Source of the DNA: Diphasiastrum complanatum
Lineage: Eukaryota; Streptophyta; Lycopodiopsida; Lycopodiales; Lycopodiaceae
Direction: 5' to 3'
Assembly (NCBI GenBank): GCA_029204225.1
Contig: CM055109.1
Coordinates: forward strand, 45,079,045 to 45,143,044
Length of the DNA stretch: 64,000 nucleotides
Shown: positions 33,608 through 44,946 of the stretch, one piece after another
Layout: every line of letters starts with the position of its first letter
Position numbering within the stretch: the stretch's first letter is position 1
Notes under the pieces: generated by a model
The model's input: the letters and a program-made list of their open reading frames with translations, nothing else
The model's database searches: none
What the model was told of the DNA's origin: nothing
Made by a program: the position numbers and the translations under genes

Positions 33608-34242
33608 AGCAACATATAGCTTAAGATCCAGCGTGCCTTTTCAACTAGTTATCACAAAGCTATCTCAGTTCACTCCCAAGCACACCAAAGTAGGCACCAA
33701 ATATCCACTTTATTGATTTCTCTTCAAAGTACATATCAAGTTACAAGCATAAACACATCAGAGCACTACTACCAAGTCTCCTCCCAACCACCTGCGGCAT
33801 GACTATGATGAGGAATGCCTCTCTCTAGGCTCACTTATACATAATCCTCAAGCACCCACTTCACCCTTTCCTAACGTCACCATATGGCGAGCCCCATGCA
33901 CAATCGACACTTGACACTTGGTAGTACCCACATTGGCAAGCAAGTAGGAGGACCGCCCGCTCATGCACTAGACCAAGTGTCCCAATGAGTATATGACACA
34001 TGTTCCGTTGACCGGCAAACTCTCCTACTTTTTAGGAGGACAGTCTAGCAGCCTTTAAATTCAGACCCAATACCCTCCTATACGAAATATAAGAAGGTCA
34101 ACAAGTTACCAAAAAACTGCTATTTACATTTTCTTACAAAACACCACAGGCCGGTGTGAGCCATTTCAATATTTACAATTTACAATTTACAATTTACAAG
34201 TCTAACGTGTTCACACTGAGGCAGGAATATAAGTACTTGATA
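33608..34242 (-). repeat. 3' LTR of a gypsy element (family G3)
   Basis: This aligns by eye with 63303-63945 and, inverted, with 45524-46000. Shared phrases include 'gaccaagtgtcccaatgag' and 'gaggaatgcct'. It is a long LTR (about 600 bases). It interrupts the copia element. Its left boundary is approximate. Confidence 0.7.
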
Positions 34243-34256
34243 TTCCTTCCCTCCTC
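34243..34256 (-). other. polypurine tract of the G3 element
   Basis: On the minus strand GAGGAGGGAAGGAA lies directly before the LTR. The related copy at the window end has GAGGAGGGAAGGGA at 63946-63959. Confidence 0.7.
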
Positions 34257-34400
34257 AAGGAACATCGTCCGCTATGGTAAAATAAGGGTGCTCTGCATGC
34301 AAAGCGTGCGCGGTCTCCCAGGTGGCATCAGTAAGAGAGGTCTATTGTGCCACGTAACCAAGTACTCATGGATCAGACGATTTCTAAGCCGTCTCTCTCT

Positions 34401-35055
34401 CTAGTCCAATACTTTGTTAGGTCTGTGCATTACCTCTCCATGCCTCTGAAACAAAACAAGTCCATCAGTTAGCAAGTTATCACCCTCATGTAAAACCTTC
34501 TTCAAGCGTGAAATGTGAAAAACATGATGAACTTTACAATCCTGAGGTAACGCTAGTTTATAAGCAACATCATTAGGCTTTTTAACTATTTTTCGAGGTT
34601 CGCAATACCGTGGAGATAACTTACACTTCCTTGTCTTAAGAGAAGTTGAGTCATTTGGAATCAGGAGAAACACCATGTCTCCTTCCTCGAACTCTCTTGG
34701 TGTGCGATCACAATCACTAAATGTCTTTGATCCTAGAAAAGACTTCAATGTTGTCAAATCATCTGGCACAGAGTCACGCAATAATCACAACAACTTTCTT
34801 AGGATCTGGTCTTACTCCATCAACAGTCACAATATGACCTAGATACTCAATTTCCTTTTTAGAAAGTTCACTCTTTTTTGCCTTAGCAAACAATTTGTTT
34901 TTCCTCAAGGTAGACAACACAGTCCTAAAGTGGGTCACATGCTTGGCCTCACCTGCACAGTAAGTCAAAATATCATCAATAAAGGTTACAACAAACTTAT
35001 CCGTATATGGTTTGAGTACATCATGAATGTAGCTGGGGCAACCAAAGGGCATCAC
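34401..35055 (-). pseudogene. G3 reverse transcriptase end fused to integrase C-terminus
   Basis: 34774-35055 reads VVTFIDDILTYCAGEAKHVT, HFRTVLSTLRKNKLFAKAKK and IEYLGHIVTVDGVRPDPKKV (RT palm and thumb with the FIDD motif). Near 34780 this passes directly into SFLGSKTFSDCDRTPREFEE, LIPNDSTSLKTRKCKLSPRY and KVHHVFHISRLKKVLHEGDN, the end of a gypsy integrase. RNase H and the integrase core (about 2 kb in relatives) are deleted. The element is a deletion derivative that could only move with help. Confidence 0.78.
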
Positions 35056-35213
35056 AAGATACTCATAATGACCCGATTGAGTTCAGAAGGGAGTTTTATG
35101 AACATCTTTTCACGAACTCTACCCTGATGATATCCACTCTTCAAGTCTATTTTACTAAATACAGTAGCACCATGAAGAGCATCCAGCAAATCATCAATAT
35201 GTAGCATAGGATA

Positions 35214-35775
35214 TCAATGCTTAATAGCTACCTTATTGGGGCCTAGATAATCCACACACGTATGCCAAGATCCATCCTTCTTTTTTAGTAGAATGATTGG
35301 CAAGGAAAAAGGTGAGAAGCTAGGTCTAATATGCCCATATGCAAGACAATCCTCTAGCATTTTCTTCAACTCCTCTTCCTCTCTCAAACTCATTCTATAA
35401 GGTGGTCTATTTATAGGACAGGAGCCGGGAATAAGCTCAATCTTATATTCAACATTTCTATTAGGCGGTAATGCAGATGGCAAATCATCAGTAAACACAT
35501 CTGCAAACTCACTCCTAATTTCACGGTCTAGGTTAGCTGAAAGTATTGTCTTGCACCTACCATATGCTACTCTCACTAGTACTAGTAATCATATCCAATA
35601 GAAAACAAGCATACATACCTTCACAACTTACCTTACGCAACTGCGTAGCTGAGACCAGTGGTCCTAGAGGCGCATCCCGCTCACCACGGAGGGAATGAAG
35701 CTTACCACCATGCTGAAACTCATACACATGAGTATCCCAGGCTATGTAAGGCTTCTGCATCGCATGCCAACACAT
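35214..35775 (-). pseudogene. G3 RT N-terminus and protease-RT linker
   Basis: 35214-35576 reads EFADVFTDDLPSALPPNRNV, YKIELIPGSCPINRPPYRMS and SPFSLPIILLKKKDGSWHTC VDYLGPNKVAIKH. 35557-35775 carries YEFQHGGKLHSLRGERDAPL. The Arg of the family's CVDYRxLN reads as Leu. Between 35055 and 35214 the frame is broken. Confidence 0.72.
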
Positions 35776-35788
35776 CTCCAGAACGTTA

Positions 35789-35989
35789 TCAAAGCGCGCA
35801 AAAAAAACGAGTTATCTCAAAATCCAACTCCTCAAAATAACTCTGAATAGTTAAAGGCATACACACAACCCTCGTGTCCCAAATATATGTACCCTTTCCA
35901 TCAGCCATCTCGACTGTGTATTGGTACTCGGACGGTTGTGTGCTCACTTTTAACTTCTTAACAAGAGTTGAATTAATGACATTATACAA
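35789..35989 (-). pseudogene. G3 aspartic protease relic
   Basis: The frame reads MYNVINSTLVKKLKVSTQPS and YQYTVEMADGKGTYIWDTRV, the segment after the protease active site. The D-S/T-G itself lies upstream in a broken frame (36000-36040) and is not readable. Confidence 0.6.
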
Positions 35990-36048
35990 GGACCCAATCT
36001 CAAATAGAACTAGAATACTTCTACCACAAAGCTATCCACGCATAACTA

Positions 36049-36750
36049 TCAAGGAAGTGTCAAGAAATTGACCCCATTCTGCACCGCTTTCGATAACGTC
36101 ACTGGAGGAGATGTGTCCACCTTCCCCACCATAGAAACATTCATCAGACGAAGAACATCAAGATTAGCTTCTTGCGAGATCTCTTCCACTTCCATTGCTT
36201 GTTGTTGATGTCGCTCTACTTGAAGATTATTAGTGGTTCTCATCTGGTTACATTCCTTCCACCGATGTTGTCCCAAGCATCCAAAGCATAGTTTCTTTTT
36301 TTGCCCTCTCTTGGTCCTGTGGCGACAACATAGAGTGTTGACCCCCTTGGGCATTAGGCCACCCATACAACCCTTTGCCTTGCGAACACCAACCCCTTTA
36401 CACCTTTGACCACCTGTCCTTGCCCTTGTCCATTGTCCTTGTCCTGGAGCTTGCCCTTGTCCTTGCCCTTGCCATTGGCCTTTGAACTTCTTGAATTAGT
36501 GCTTACCCCAAGGCATTTGGCCCCCCTGGCCTTGACCACTCGAGGTTCCCGTAGCAGGTTCATGGACATTCCTTCCACCGATGTGTCCCAAGCATCCAAA
36601 GCATAGTCTCTTGACCACTCGAGGTTCCCACAACAGGTTCATGGGACTTCTTCCCATCTTCATAATAGAGAGCCATCTAAATGGCATTCTGAACAATGTG
36701 TGTTTGCTCCTTTCGCACAAAAGGCTGCAAAGTCTCCCTGAGTCCTTCAA
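36049..36750 (-). pseudogene. G3 gag nucleocapsid with repeated zinc knuckle
   Basis: 36049-36366 contains KLCFGCLGQHRWKEC. A second, altered copy (LCFGCLGHIGGRNV) lies near 36575-36605, and the phrase 'gaccactcgaggttccc' occurs at 36535 and 36611. A Lys/Gly/Gln repeat (NGKGKDKGKLQDKDNGQGQG) lies between. It packages element RNA. Frameshifts abound. Confidence 0.65.
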
Positions 36751-37280
36751 AAGAAATAAAACACCTGTAAATACATAGGCACATCCTCAGGAATCCTCAG
36801 CAACGCCTCTCTATACCGATCAACATATTCTTGAACCGACTAATTGCCTTGCTTAAGACCCGTCCATTGTTGCATGGCTCGCTTGTAACCGATAGGTAGC
36901 TTCAGCAATCATCTTTGACTCATCGGTAATTCCACACATTGCAAAGGCCTTTTCCCATTTCTGCAGCCAATTTTCCACTACATTTGTGGTTCTTATGCTA
37001 CTACACCTCTAAACTTTGGAGGTTTCAAATCCTTAATGGACGGCAACTTGCGCTTCCAACCAAGATCTGCATCTCTTTCAGTTCAACCAAGCTCACCACC
37101 CAAGTTCCCTGTACCACTGACTCTTTCAGGTGCATGGCCAGGCTTCAATTTTTCTAAGATTTGCTTTAACATCAGCTCCATGCCATCAACTTTGGCAAAA
37201 AGTGCATCGATTCTCTGAAAATCATGTGTAGTATCACTAGAAGATGTCGTAGCAAAAACTAGCCAAGAAACACAAAGCAA
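36751..37280 (-). pseudogene. G3 gag N-terminal part
   Basis: 37083-37280 reads FQRIDALFAKVDGMELMLKQ and ILEKLKPGHAPERVSGTGNL, a coiled-coil start of gag. Remnants of the capsid (36780-36960) resemble the related plus-strand element at 46.2-46.5 kb. Confidence 0.55.
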
Positions 37281-39100
37281 CTTGCAAAGTTAAGCAAAAA
37301 AACAAAGCACAAATAAGCTTTTTTCACCCCGAACAAGCTACACAGAGGAACTACTCTATTACAGATCCATTACAGCCAAATTCTAGCAACCCACAAACTC
37401 TTTCCCTTCAAAAACTAGCAAACAAGGGTTTGAATCTAACAATCTTCAAGAACAAGAGGAAAACATTGAATAGGAATCTGATAGGCTCTACCCCACCAAC
37501 GACCTACCACTAGAAATCTATAGCAACTATCAAATTCGAAAAGTACTAAGAATTGAAAAAGCTACAAACACTTTTACAAATCCAAGGAAGGCTGATTTTA
37601 CAAAAGCAAAGAGCAAAACAGGCTAGACACTATCAGAACTCAGATCATAATAGCATGAATAACAGAAACAATAATTTTTGCATGTATTGAAAATTGAAAG
37701 TTGACATTTAGTACTATGTGTATCAACCATAGTTGTCTGTTCGATTCCGATTGTGGCCAAAAAAAAAAATTGTATTATACACATTCCGACTAGTTTGGGT
37801 CGAAACAGGTTTTTAAGATAACAACATGGTAATTATAATGAAATTTCATAGTAAATCCTCTATGTTGGAATACTACAATATGTGCCTATCTCGTATGTAT
37901 ATTTCAGACATGAGGGTCCGGGCCGGAATGCCCGCATCCGCGTCCTAGAATTACCCATATTATCTACATAATTAGAACTATATTACATCTAAATGTCAAT
38001 TATCTAAATTTTACCAACTCAGCTTATGGTGTATAGTAGTAAATTTTATAATATATAAACATGAAAAACCCTATCTATATGGATACATGATCATATATTA
38101 GATTTATGTTGATTTTAATCCCCAATTTATCAAGCTGAAATGTGCATAAAGTACTAACCTAACTATATAGATCATAGACTTTAATCTACAATAGATATAT
38201 AGACTTAAAAATTGTACTCTATATATATTACAAACTCTAATAAGCGATAGCTATCTATCAACCTCCCATATTTACAAATTGAATATAGAAGTGCATTATC
38301 CATTGCACCTTATTCAAAAAGTTTCTATCTTGGGTACTATGCACAAAAAATGAAAGTTTTTTCCTGTTTGAAACATATAGTTCCCATAACTCTGAATTTC
38401 CATCCAATCCACCAATATCAAATGATTGTAATTTCATATGTAGGCATGAAACTTTGTGGTGATTTGTAATGTGATGTGGTTGGCCTACTAGGAAAGCATT
38501 TACAGAAGTTTTAAAAGAGAGTGTGTCACAACATGCATAAGCATGGCATAATGATACTATTGGAAAGAGTAATTGATCTCTTATAATAAACTTACTTAGA
38601 CTCACTAGCTCCACTAGTATACAAGATGACAAGGATGAATGTGGAAGTCAAAGAAATGCATACCCTTATGATGAAAGAAAAATGCATGTAAATGTATATA
38701 GTTATAGCAAGAAAAATGCATGATTTTCCAAACATAGAATCCAGTAAAAAGAGCATTGCCCGGTGACTTGATTTGATTGAGAAAGATGCTACAAAGTCAA
38801 GATTGTACAAGATAGAATCGTTACTCAATGAAAAAAACATAGGATTGATGCATGAGGCAACCTAAAAAGCGTTCTAATATGGGGAAGAAAACACACCAAT
38901 GATAGAATACAAATGTGCAAAATTCTATGATAATTTAGCTACTACCTCCTAAATGTTTGTATGTGGTTCTTGTTGGATAAATGGAAGAAGGCCGACATAG
39001 GAAAAACTGCATTCAATAGATGCAAATATCGGGCTCTGCAGAATGATCCTTCTTCAATGCATGACTATGCATATCAAATTCGAACCACTCTCGACAAGCG
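37281..39100. other. A/T-rich stretch with one GGACGCG fragment
   Basis: No gene is recognisable. The 5' LTR of the G3 element should lie at the left part but could not be delimited. A short GGACGCG-type fragment is at 37905-37960. Open frames at 38258-38632 and 38592-38840 (minus) resemble nothing I know. Confidence 0.4.
37905..37960 (+). repeat. GGACGCG-type repeat, left-end fragment
   Basis: 'cagacatgagggtccgggcc' is followed by GAATGCCCGC and then ordinary A/T-rich DNA. It is the same start as 44655 and 29298. Confidence 0.6.
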
Positions 39101-39359
39101 TCACGTTTGATTCTACTTGATTCTAACTTTGAAATCACAGGAATCTATGAGATTGATTTCATAAACAAGCATAAACAGAGTAGAATATTAATATGCGTAA
39201 GTGTTTTATACTCAGACAAAACTATAAGAGAACGAAATGAGGTAACAGTTTATCAGAAAAGTATTCAAGTTGTGGTTCGGAAAGGCAAACAACATTATCT
39301 TGCCGATCTATAAACAACGCCAATTAATACCGAAGTTGATGATGAACTACCAAATGATG

Positions 39360-40610
39360 CATTACTTTATGTTGAAGCAGTACCTGAGTGGGCAAAAGAC
39401 ATTGTTGAATATCTGATGTTAGGTCAACCAAACAAATCCTTGTCCAAAGTTCAACGAAGGCGATTGATTCTAAAAGCACAACCTTATCAATTGATTGTTG
39501 GTCAAGTATATCACCGTGGAGCTGATTATATTCTTAGAAGATGTGTTTTACCACATGGAGTGCTTGATTCAATCATGTTTTCTCATGATGGAATGGGAGG
39601 AGGTCATTTTTCATCTGATATTACTGTTCGGAAAATTTTACAATCAGGATGTTAGTGGCCTACACTTCATAAAGATACTGAGAAGTATATTCAGACTTGT
39701 GATGTTTATCAACGTGCACATCGCCCTACGAAACAAAATTACAAGCCTTTACATCCAATTTTAGCACAAGTACCGTTTGAAAAATGGGGACTTGATTATG
39801 TTGGTCCTATTCATCCTACAGCACGAGGTACTCAAGCTAGATATGACCAAATGGGTTGAAGCTCGAGCAGTTCGTGTAGCTGATGCAAAAACTATTGCTA
39901 AGTTTTTATATGAAAATATCATTATTCGATTTGGTTGTCCTGTTGAGATCGTAAGTGATTGAGGCACACATTTTGTCAATGAAACGATCAAGTGTCTATT
40001 GGAAGAATTTTTTGTTATTCATCGGTTTAGTACTCCGTATTATCTGAGGGATAATGGACAAGCAAAGTCTTCCAATAAAGTTCTTTGCAATATTAAGACA
40101 AAATTATAGTCGTTTTGATTGGGAACATTTACTACATGCAGCATTATGGGCATTTAAAAAGGCTTATAAAGTTAGTACAAATCAGACGCCATTTCAACAA
40201 GTTTATGGTCAGGCAGTTAAGCCAATTGAATTTTTAGTTCCATCATTGCACATAGCAGCAACAAAACGCTTGGATGATACTAAATCTCTACAACTCCGTT
40301 ATCATGAGGCTTTGCATAAACTTTGTGAAAGCAGATTGATGGCAGTTCATGAATTAGCAGCAAAGAAAGCTCGTCAAAAAGCGCGGCATGATCGCCGATT
40401 ACTATAAGAAGGATCTGAAGGAAGAAGACCTAGCCTTAATGTACAAAACGAAATTGATCAAAACGAAAGTTGAAATTCAGGTGAAGGACCATACAAAGTC
40501 AAAGAGATTCTATCATATGGAGCAGTGGTCTTGGAACACCTAGATGGCAGACGATTTAATACCCCTATGAATGGCAGCTGACTACGCAAGTTTTGGCAGC
40601 CTGATTCCAC
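39360..40610 (+). pseudogene. Tat-type integrase
   Basis: The H2C2 finger reads HDGMGGGHFSSDITVRKILQ, stop, WPTLHKDTEKYIQTCDVYQR (the second Cys is Tyr). The core reads KWGLDYVGPIHPTARG, TKWVEARAVRVADAKTIAKF, FGCPVEIVSD, stop, GTHFVN and NKVLCNILRQ..., with ALWAFKKAYKVSTNQTPFQ and YGQAVKPIEFLVPS. The end reads GPYKVKEILSYGAVVLEHLD then GRRFNTP. TAG at 39653 and TGA at 39960 fit C-to-T decay of Trp and Arg codons. It may belong to the same lineage as 19.5-22.9 kb. Whether it is the same insertion is unknown. Confidence 0.78.
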
Positions 40611-41292
40611 AGCTTGATTAAGGATCTGATCTTTTATCTTTATTTGTTTGACAATTTTTTTGTTTTTACAATTTTGTTGGTTTTAGTTAGTTATTTTTAT
40701 CCTTTTTTGGAAAAGATAGTTAAAAAAAATGATGATGATGATTGACAAAAGTCAGAAAAGTCATCAGTTCAAAAAAAAAGAGGAAGGAAAGTATTTTCAA
40801 GAATCAATTTTGGATGAAAAGTGACTTAAAAGTCACTATCAAGGTCAGATCTTGATTTAAACAGTCATATTAACCTTCGTCAAAATACCAGATGATAAAT
40901 CCAGCTTAGATCTAGCTAGATTGAGTTGGGCGAAGGTTAGTTTGCAGAGAAAGTACCTATTTTGCAGCTAGGCAAGAGTTCAGATCTATGTTACATTTGG
41001 AACCTTCGTCAAGCATGTTGCACTCATTATGAAGCTTTGTCGACCTAACAGATGGATTCAGAATATCAAAATTAGGTGAAAATTGTCATTAAATGCAGTA
41101 CCTAAGATAAGGATGCACCTAGGCGAAGGTTGGACCTTCGCCAGACCTACAGAACCTTCACCGAGCTACCCTATTGGTCCTTTGCCGAGAATTCTGGAAG
41201 CTATTTTCATGGCACAGAATATGTTTGTCAATTCTTGTCCAAAACTGATTAGCCAAACTAGCACTTTGTCTAATAGACTCTCCAAATTAGCC
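40611..41292 (+). other. 3' non-coding region with CCTTCG motifs
   Basis: 'accttcgtcaa' occurs near 40872 and 41004. A short hairpin (GGCGAAGGT/ACCTTCGCC with a 3-base loop) lies near 41123-41143. This may be an LTR or a regulatory leader of the downstream ORF. No gene is seen. Confidence 0.4.
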
Positions 41293-41301
41293 TATAAAAG
41301 G
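41293..41301 (+). promoter_or_regulatory. TATA-like box before the 41.4-kb ORF
   Basis: TATAAAAGG lies 137 bases upstream of ATG 41430, with C-rich sequence around the expected start of transcription. It is a strong match to a plant TATA box but untested. Confidence 0.5.
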
Positions 41302-41429
41302 GCTAATTTTGTATTCATTTCTCACCAGTGCTAGCGAACCCGCGACCATCCTTCCTCCAAACTTCCAAACAACCTTCTGACACGCTCTTCAGCCTTCTGT
41401 TATTCGTTCTTACCTATTTCCTCACTATC

Positions 41430-43127
41430 ATGTCTTCTACTGAGTTTAACACCTTTGTTTCACCCCGTTTGAAAGTCTTGCGTGATGTTCCAACCTCAAT
41501 GGACATCATGGCTTTGCCTAACACTGGAAAGGTGACTGAATGGATAAACCTCGTCGAGCCCTTGCTCAAGGCGATGGTCATTCATGCCATAGCTTTCTCA
41601 AACAAAATAAGCACGGAGTTCATTAGCATGGCTTTCGACACTTGGATCGAGGCCAAAGCTAAATTTTATATCACTTTCCAAGGAGTAGTGTACAAGGTGC
41701 GGGTATTGGAGGCTTCCCTTGCTACCATTGGTATAGTTTTTGGCTCACACCCTGCCCCTTTCCATAAGCAAGCCAATGCAGCCATAAAGCCATTCATTGA
41801 TACCCAAGTGGCTTAGTACCACATGAACGATGGCTATCTTTTGGAAGCCATTCGTGATCCTACTCTCCAGGCCGCCACACACCTTTTGATTAATTTCAAA
41901 GTAGTTGGCAACCTTCGGAAGGAGAGGATTTCATCCTAGATCCTCCACCAATTGGTTGAGTCTAATTACGAGTTAGACAAGGAAACCATTTAACCTAGTA
42001 TAAGACGGTCTCTAGAGAATTGAAGAGGGCCATAAAGAGCAACACCAAGAAGCAGTTTACTGTTGGATGTCTTCTTTCCTCCTTGTCCTCCATAGCGAGA
42101 TAATCTGCTACATACCCCTGTACCAGATGATAGATCAACCTATCTCCCAAAATGAGATCAATTAATTGTTTCGGAAGGTCGAGACTTACCAACAAGCTTG
42201 TCCGGCTTCCAAGACACGTTTGATTTATTTAAGGGCAAAGCATCATCGGAATTGGCCAAGGAAAAATCGATAATCAAAGATTATGACCAAGCAGCAACCA
42301 ATGTCCCCCAGACGACGCCACCGATCCAAATGCCGGTCATGCCAGTTTTTTTGCCACCACCACAAGATCAAGGGCTAGATGATGTGGGCATTGGACAGAT
42401 GGAGGAAGAACCACAAGCTACAAAAGAAAGGCCTTCCACAAGTACGGCCACTCCACTATTCAGAAGACCAGTCACCATCGAAGAAGAGATTCAAAATTTT
42501 CTAAAGCAGCATCCGCATGAGTCTTCGAGGGGTGGCTGGGTCATCAAGTTCAAGACGTTAGAAATCAAAGCTGACAAAGAGTTAGAAAAGTTGCCAGCCT
42601 TGGGAGAACAACTACCATGGCGAAGAACGGTTTTGTGGTGTCGCTTTGGACAAAATCACCATCCACACACTGGCCAATCATCCATCAGGGGTTCAGTTGG
42701 AATATTTTATGGATTTCCATAGCGCCTCCAAGCCTTTGCACAGGAATACATTTTTTCACCAGATCCGACGGTCAGACAATCACCCATATTTGCGAAAGAC
42801 TTCGGTACGTTGGCATCTATTACAACGAGATGGAACAACTGTTTGCTGACGTTATGCTTTGATCCAAACCTACCACTGGCATCAGATAAAGTCCCTGATC
42901 AACTACCATTAGCCAGACTGTACTACCGTGCGGCAATGTTGGGTGGATCTTGGGAACAAAAATTTATTTCATGGACAACATCTAATTGGTTGTCCAGGGC
43001 GAATGAGTGCCTTTTCCCACATGCACGAGATTTCAATGAGCCGCGCCTGGAATTTATGGAGAAAGTCCAGTACCACCTCATAAAAGTTCGGCATGAGGCT
43101 AATCAAAGCCCTAAAAGTCCGGCGTGA
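41430..43127 (+). pseudogene. extra ORF downstream of Tat integrase
   Basis: From ATG 41430 the frame reads MSSTEFNTFVSPRLKVLRDV, then AKFYITFQGVVYKVRVLEAS and LATIGIVFGSHPAPFHKQAN, to TAG at 41814. A continuation is seen at 42198-42722 (Pro-rich QTTPPIQMPVMPVFLPPPQD, then EEEIQNFLKQHPHESSRGGW) and 42810-43127. The layout (N-terminal domain, Pro-rich linker) resembles the putative plant transposon proteins coded by some Tat/Athila elements as extra ORFs. This is a weak, pattern-level judgement. It could also be the gag of another element. No catalytic motif is visible. Confidence 0.4.
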
Positions 43128-44640
43128 GGCTAATCAAAGCGTCCAACCCGATGATCACATAGTTATTTGATTAGTTAAAAGTTAATAAAAGGACTCTAGG
43201 CCTTATTGGAAAAATTCAATGTCGCAAGGCCTAATAGTGAAGTTAGTGAATAGAAAGGGTTCTCCCCCAAATTCAAATTTCAAATAATAAGGGAGGTGGA
43301 AATTGGCCACTAGGATTTGAGGCCAAAGCCCTAAAATCAAATATATATATAGTGGTACTTTGTGATTCATTTGACATGTTCATTTCAATACAGCAGGTGG
43401 AACCTTTTTCGAATTGAAATTAGATGTCCTTGCTCTTCTTTCTTGCTTCATCTCTCATGCTTTATTTGGATCTGTATGTTTATTGGATTTGTTAAGTGTT
43501 GGGATTGATCTTTATTATACCTTTTGTGAGAGAAAAGAGAGAGAAAAGAAAGTTTTATCTTTGGTTGATTGATGTTAATGGATCATACTGTTAATCGTAG
43601 TCTTAATTGTGGAATCATAACCATGTGCTTGAATCTGAATTGTGTTATTGCTCGCATGGGAACGAATCTCCACGTGACAACAAGATAATCCTCTTTATCT
43701 CTTGATGCTTGATTGAGCTTTGATCTAGGTTTGAAGTGGATAGGAAATACCCGCTACAACAAACTAGAGGAAGAATTACCCTTCTCACATACTTAGAAGA
43801 AAAAACTTCATCCTACATGAACCTATTCATGAAATCCTTATTGAATTTGATAATTCATTGGAAACTTGATCTCACTACGATACCCATGAACTTTTAACAT
43901 GTTAAGTGTGATGCACCTGAATGGCCAACCTTAACCGACAGACCTGGCAAGTTGGAAAAACTTTCTACATTGACAACCTAACCTTTTGATATTTCTAGAA
44001 TAACATTCATGGTCCCTTGAGAGTCGTTAAACAACTTGTAAATGAAGCCTATCCCATACATTGATTTACTTAGTTGCATATGAGAAGATTTGTTGGAAAG
44101 TTCTTTACTTGAATGACACACATTATAAAATCTACCACCAATTTGTTATTCAAAAGCAAAGAACCGTTTTTTTTTTTAATGGGTCCGATTCGAATCGGAC
44201 CCGATTGATTCGTTGATGAATCGTGGTTCATTCGCCAACGAACTACGGTTCATGAAAACACTACCCAGAATGTGTCTTCATTGGATAATCATCATTCTTT
44301 GTGCATGGAATTAAAAAAGACCTTGTTAGTGTAAAATACTTTAAGTCCATTCAATAAAAATGAATCATGTTAGAATTTTGTGAAAGAAATAGGGACAGTT
44401 TACTTCAAAAAATGTCTATATTTTCAATGTAGTATGTACCTGAGGACCTTAACCTTATATTTCTTGTCTAATTTATGTTATGATAAAATTTGAAATGTTA
44501 ATTGGTCACATCTCACTCAAGCAAGAGGTAACATGTTGAGTATGACTTTTGAGAGGTGCAAATTTGTGTAGGTTGTAAGAATATTCTATAAATATGTATG
44601 ATGATCGGCCTAACATCATAGGCTATGTTATATATCTAGT
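43128..44640. other. non-coding stretch
   Basis: It begins with a 30-base tandem copy ('cggcatgaggctaatcaaag' near 43090 and its variant near 43120). A TATA-like 'aaatatatatatagtgg' is near 43340. A hairpin block at 44160-44270 contains a perfect 22-base palindrome (44181-44202). No gene is seen. Confidence 0.4.
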
Positions 44641-44654
44641 CCACGCTCTAAAGT

Positions 44655-44946
44655 TCCAGGGGTGAGGGTCCAGGCCAGAATGCCCGCGTCCGGACCCGGA
44701 CGCGTCCAACCCTTGTACGCGGGGTCGGACACGTCCAAATTTTTTTTTTTAATTAAATAACTCTAAAAAAAATTTTAAAAAAAAATGGACTCGTCCCGGG
44801 TCCGGACGCACCCCTGGTGCATATATATATATATATATATATATTAAATTTTTTTAAGTCTAAAAAATTTTTTAAAAAAAAAAAAAAAAAAAAAATCGGA
44901 CGCGGACACACCCCTGGCATGTTCGAGTCTGGGTCCCGCTTCCTTA
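44655..44946 (+). repeat. GGACGCG-type repeat, complete copy
   Basis: It starts 'gggtgagggtccaggcc', has GGACGCG blocks, a 'taaataactctaaaaaaaa' middle, a (TA)n tract (44820-44845), A runs, more GGACGCG, and ends 'gggtcccgcttcctta'. Non-coding. Confidence 0.7.

Noticed and set aside
38258-38840. Minus-strand frames of 82-124 codons
   Set aside because: A/T-rich chance frames with no family motif.
44181-44202. Perfect palindrome as a terminator or protein-binding site
   Set aside because: It sits in a hairpin-repeat block with many similar words and no gene next to it, so the repeat explanation is simpler.
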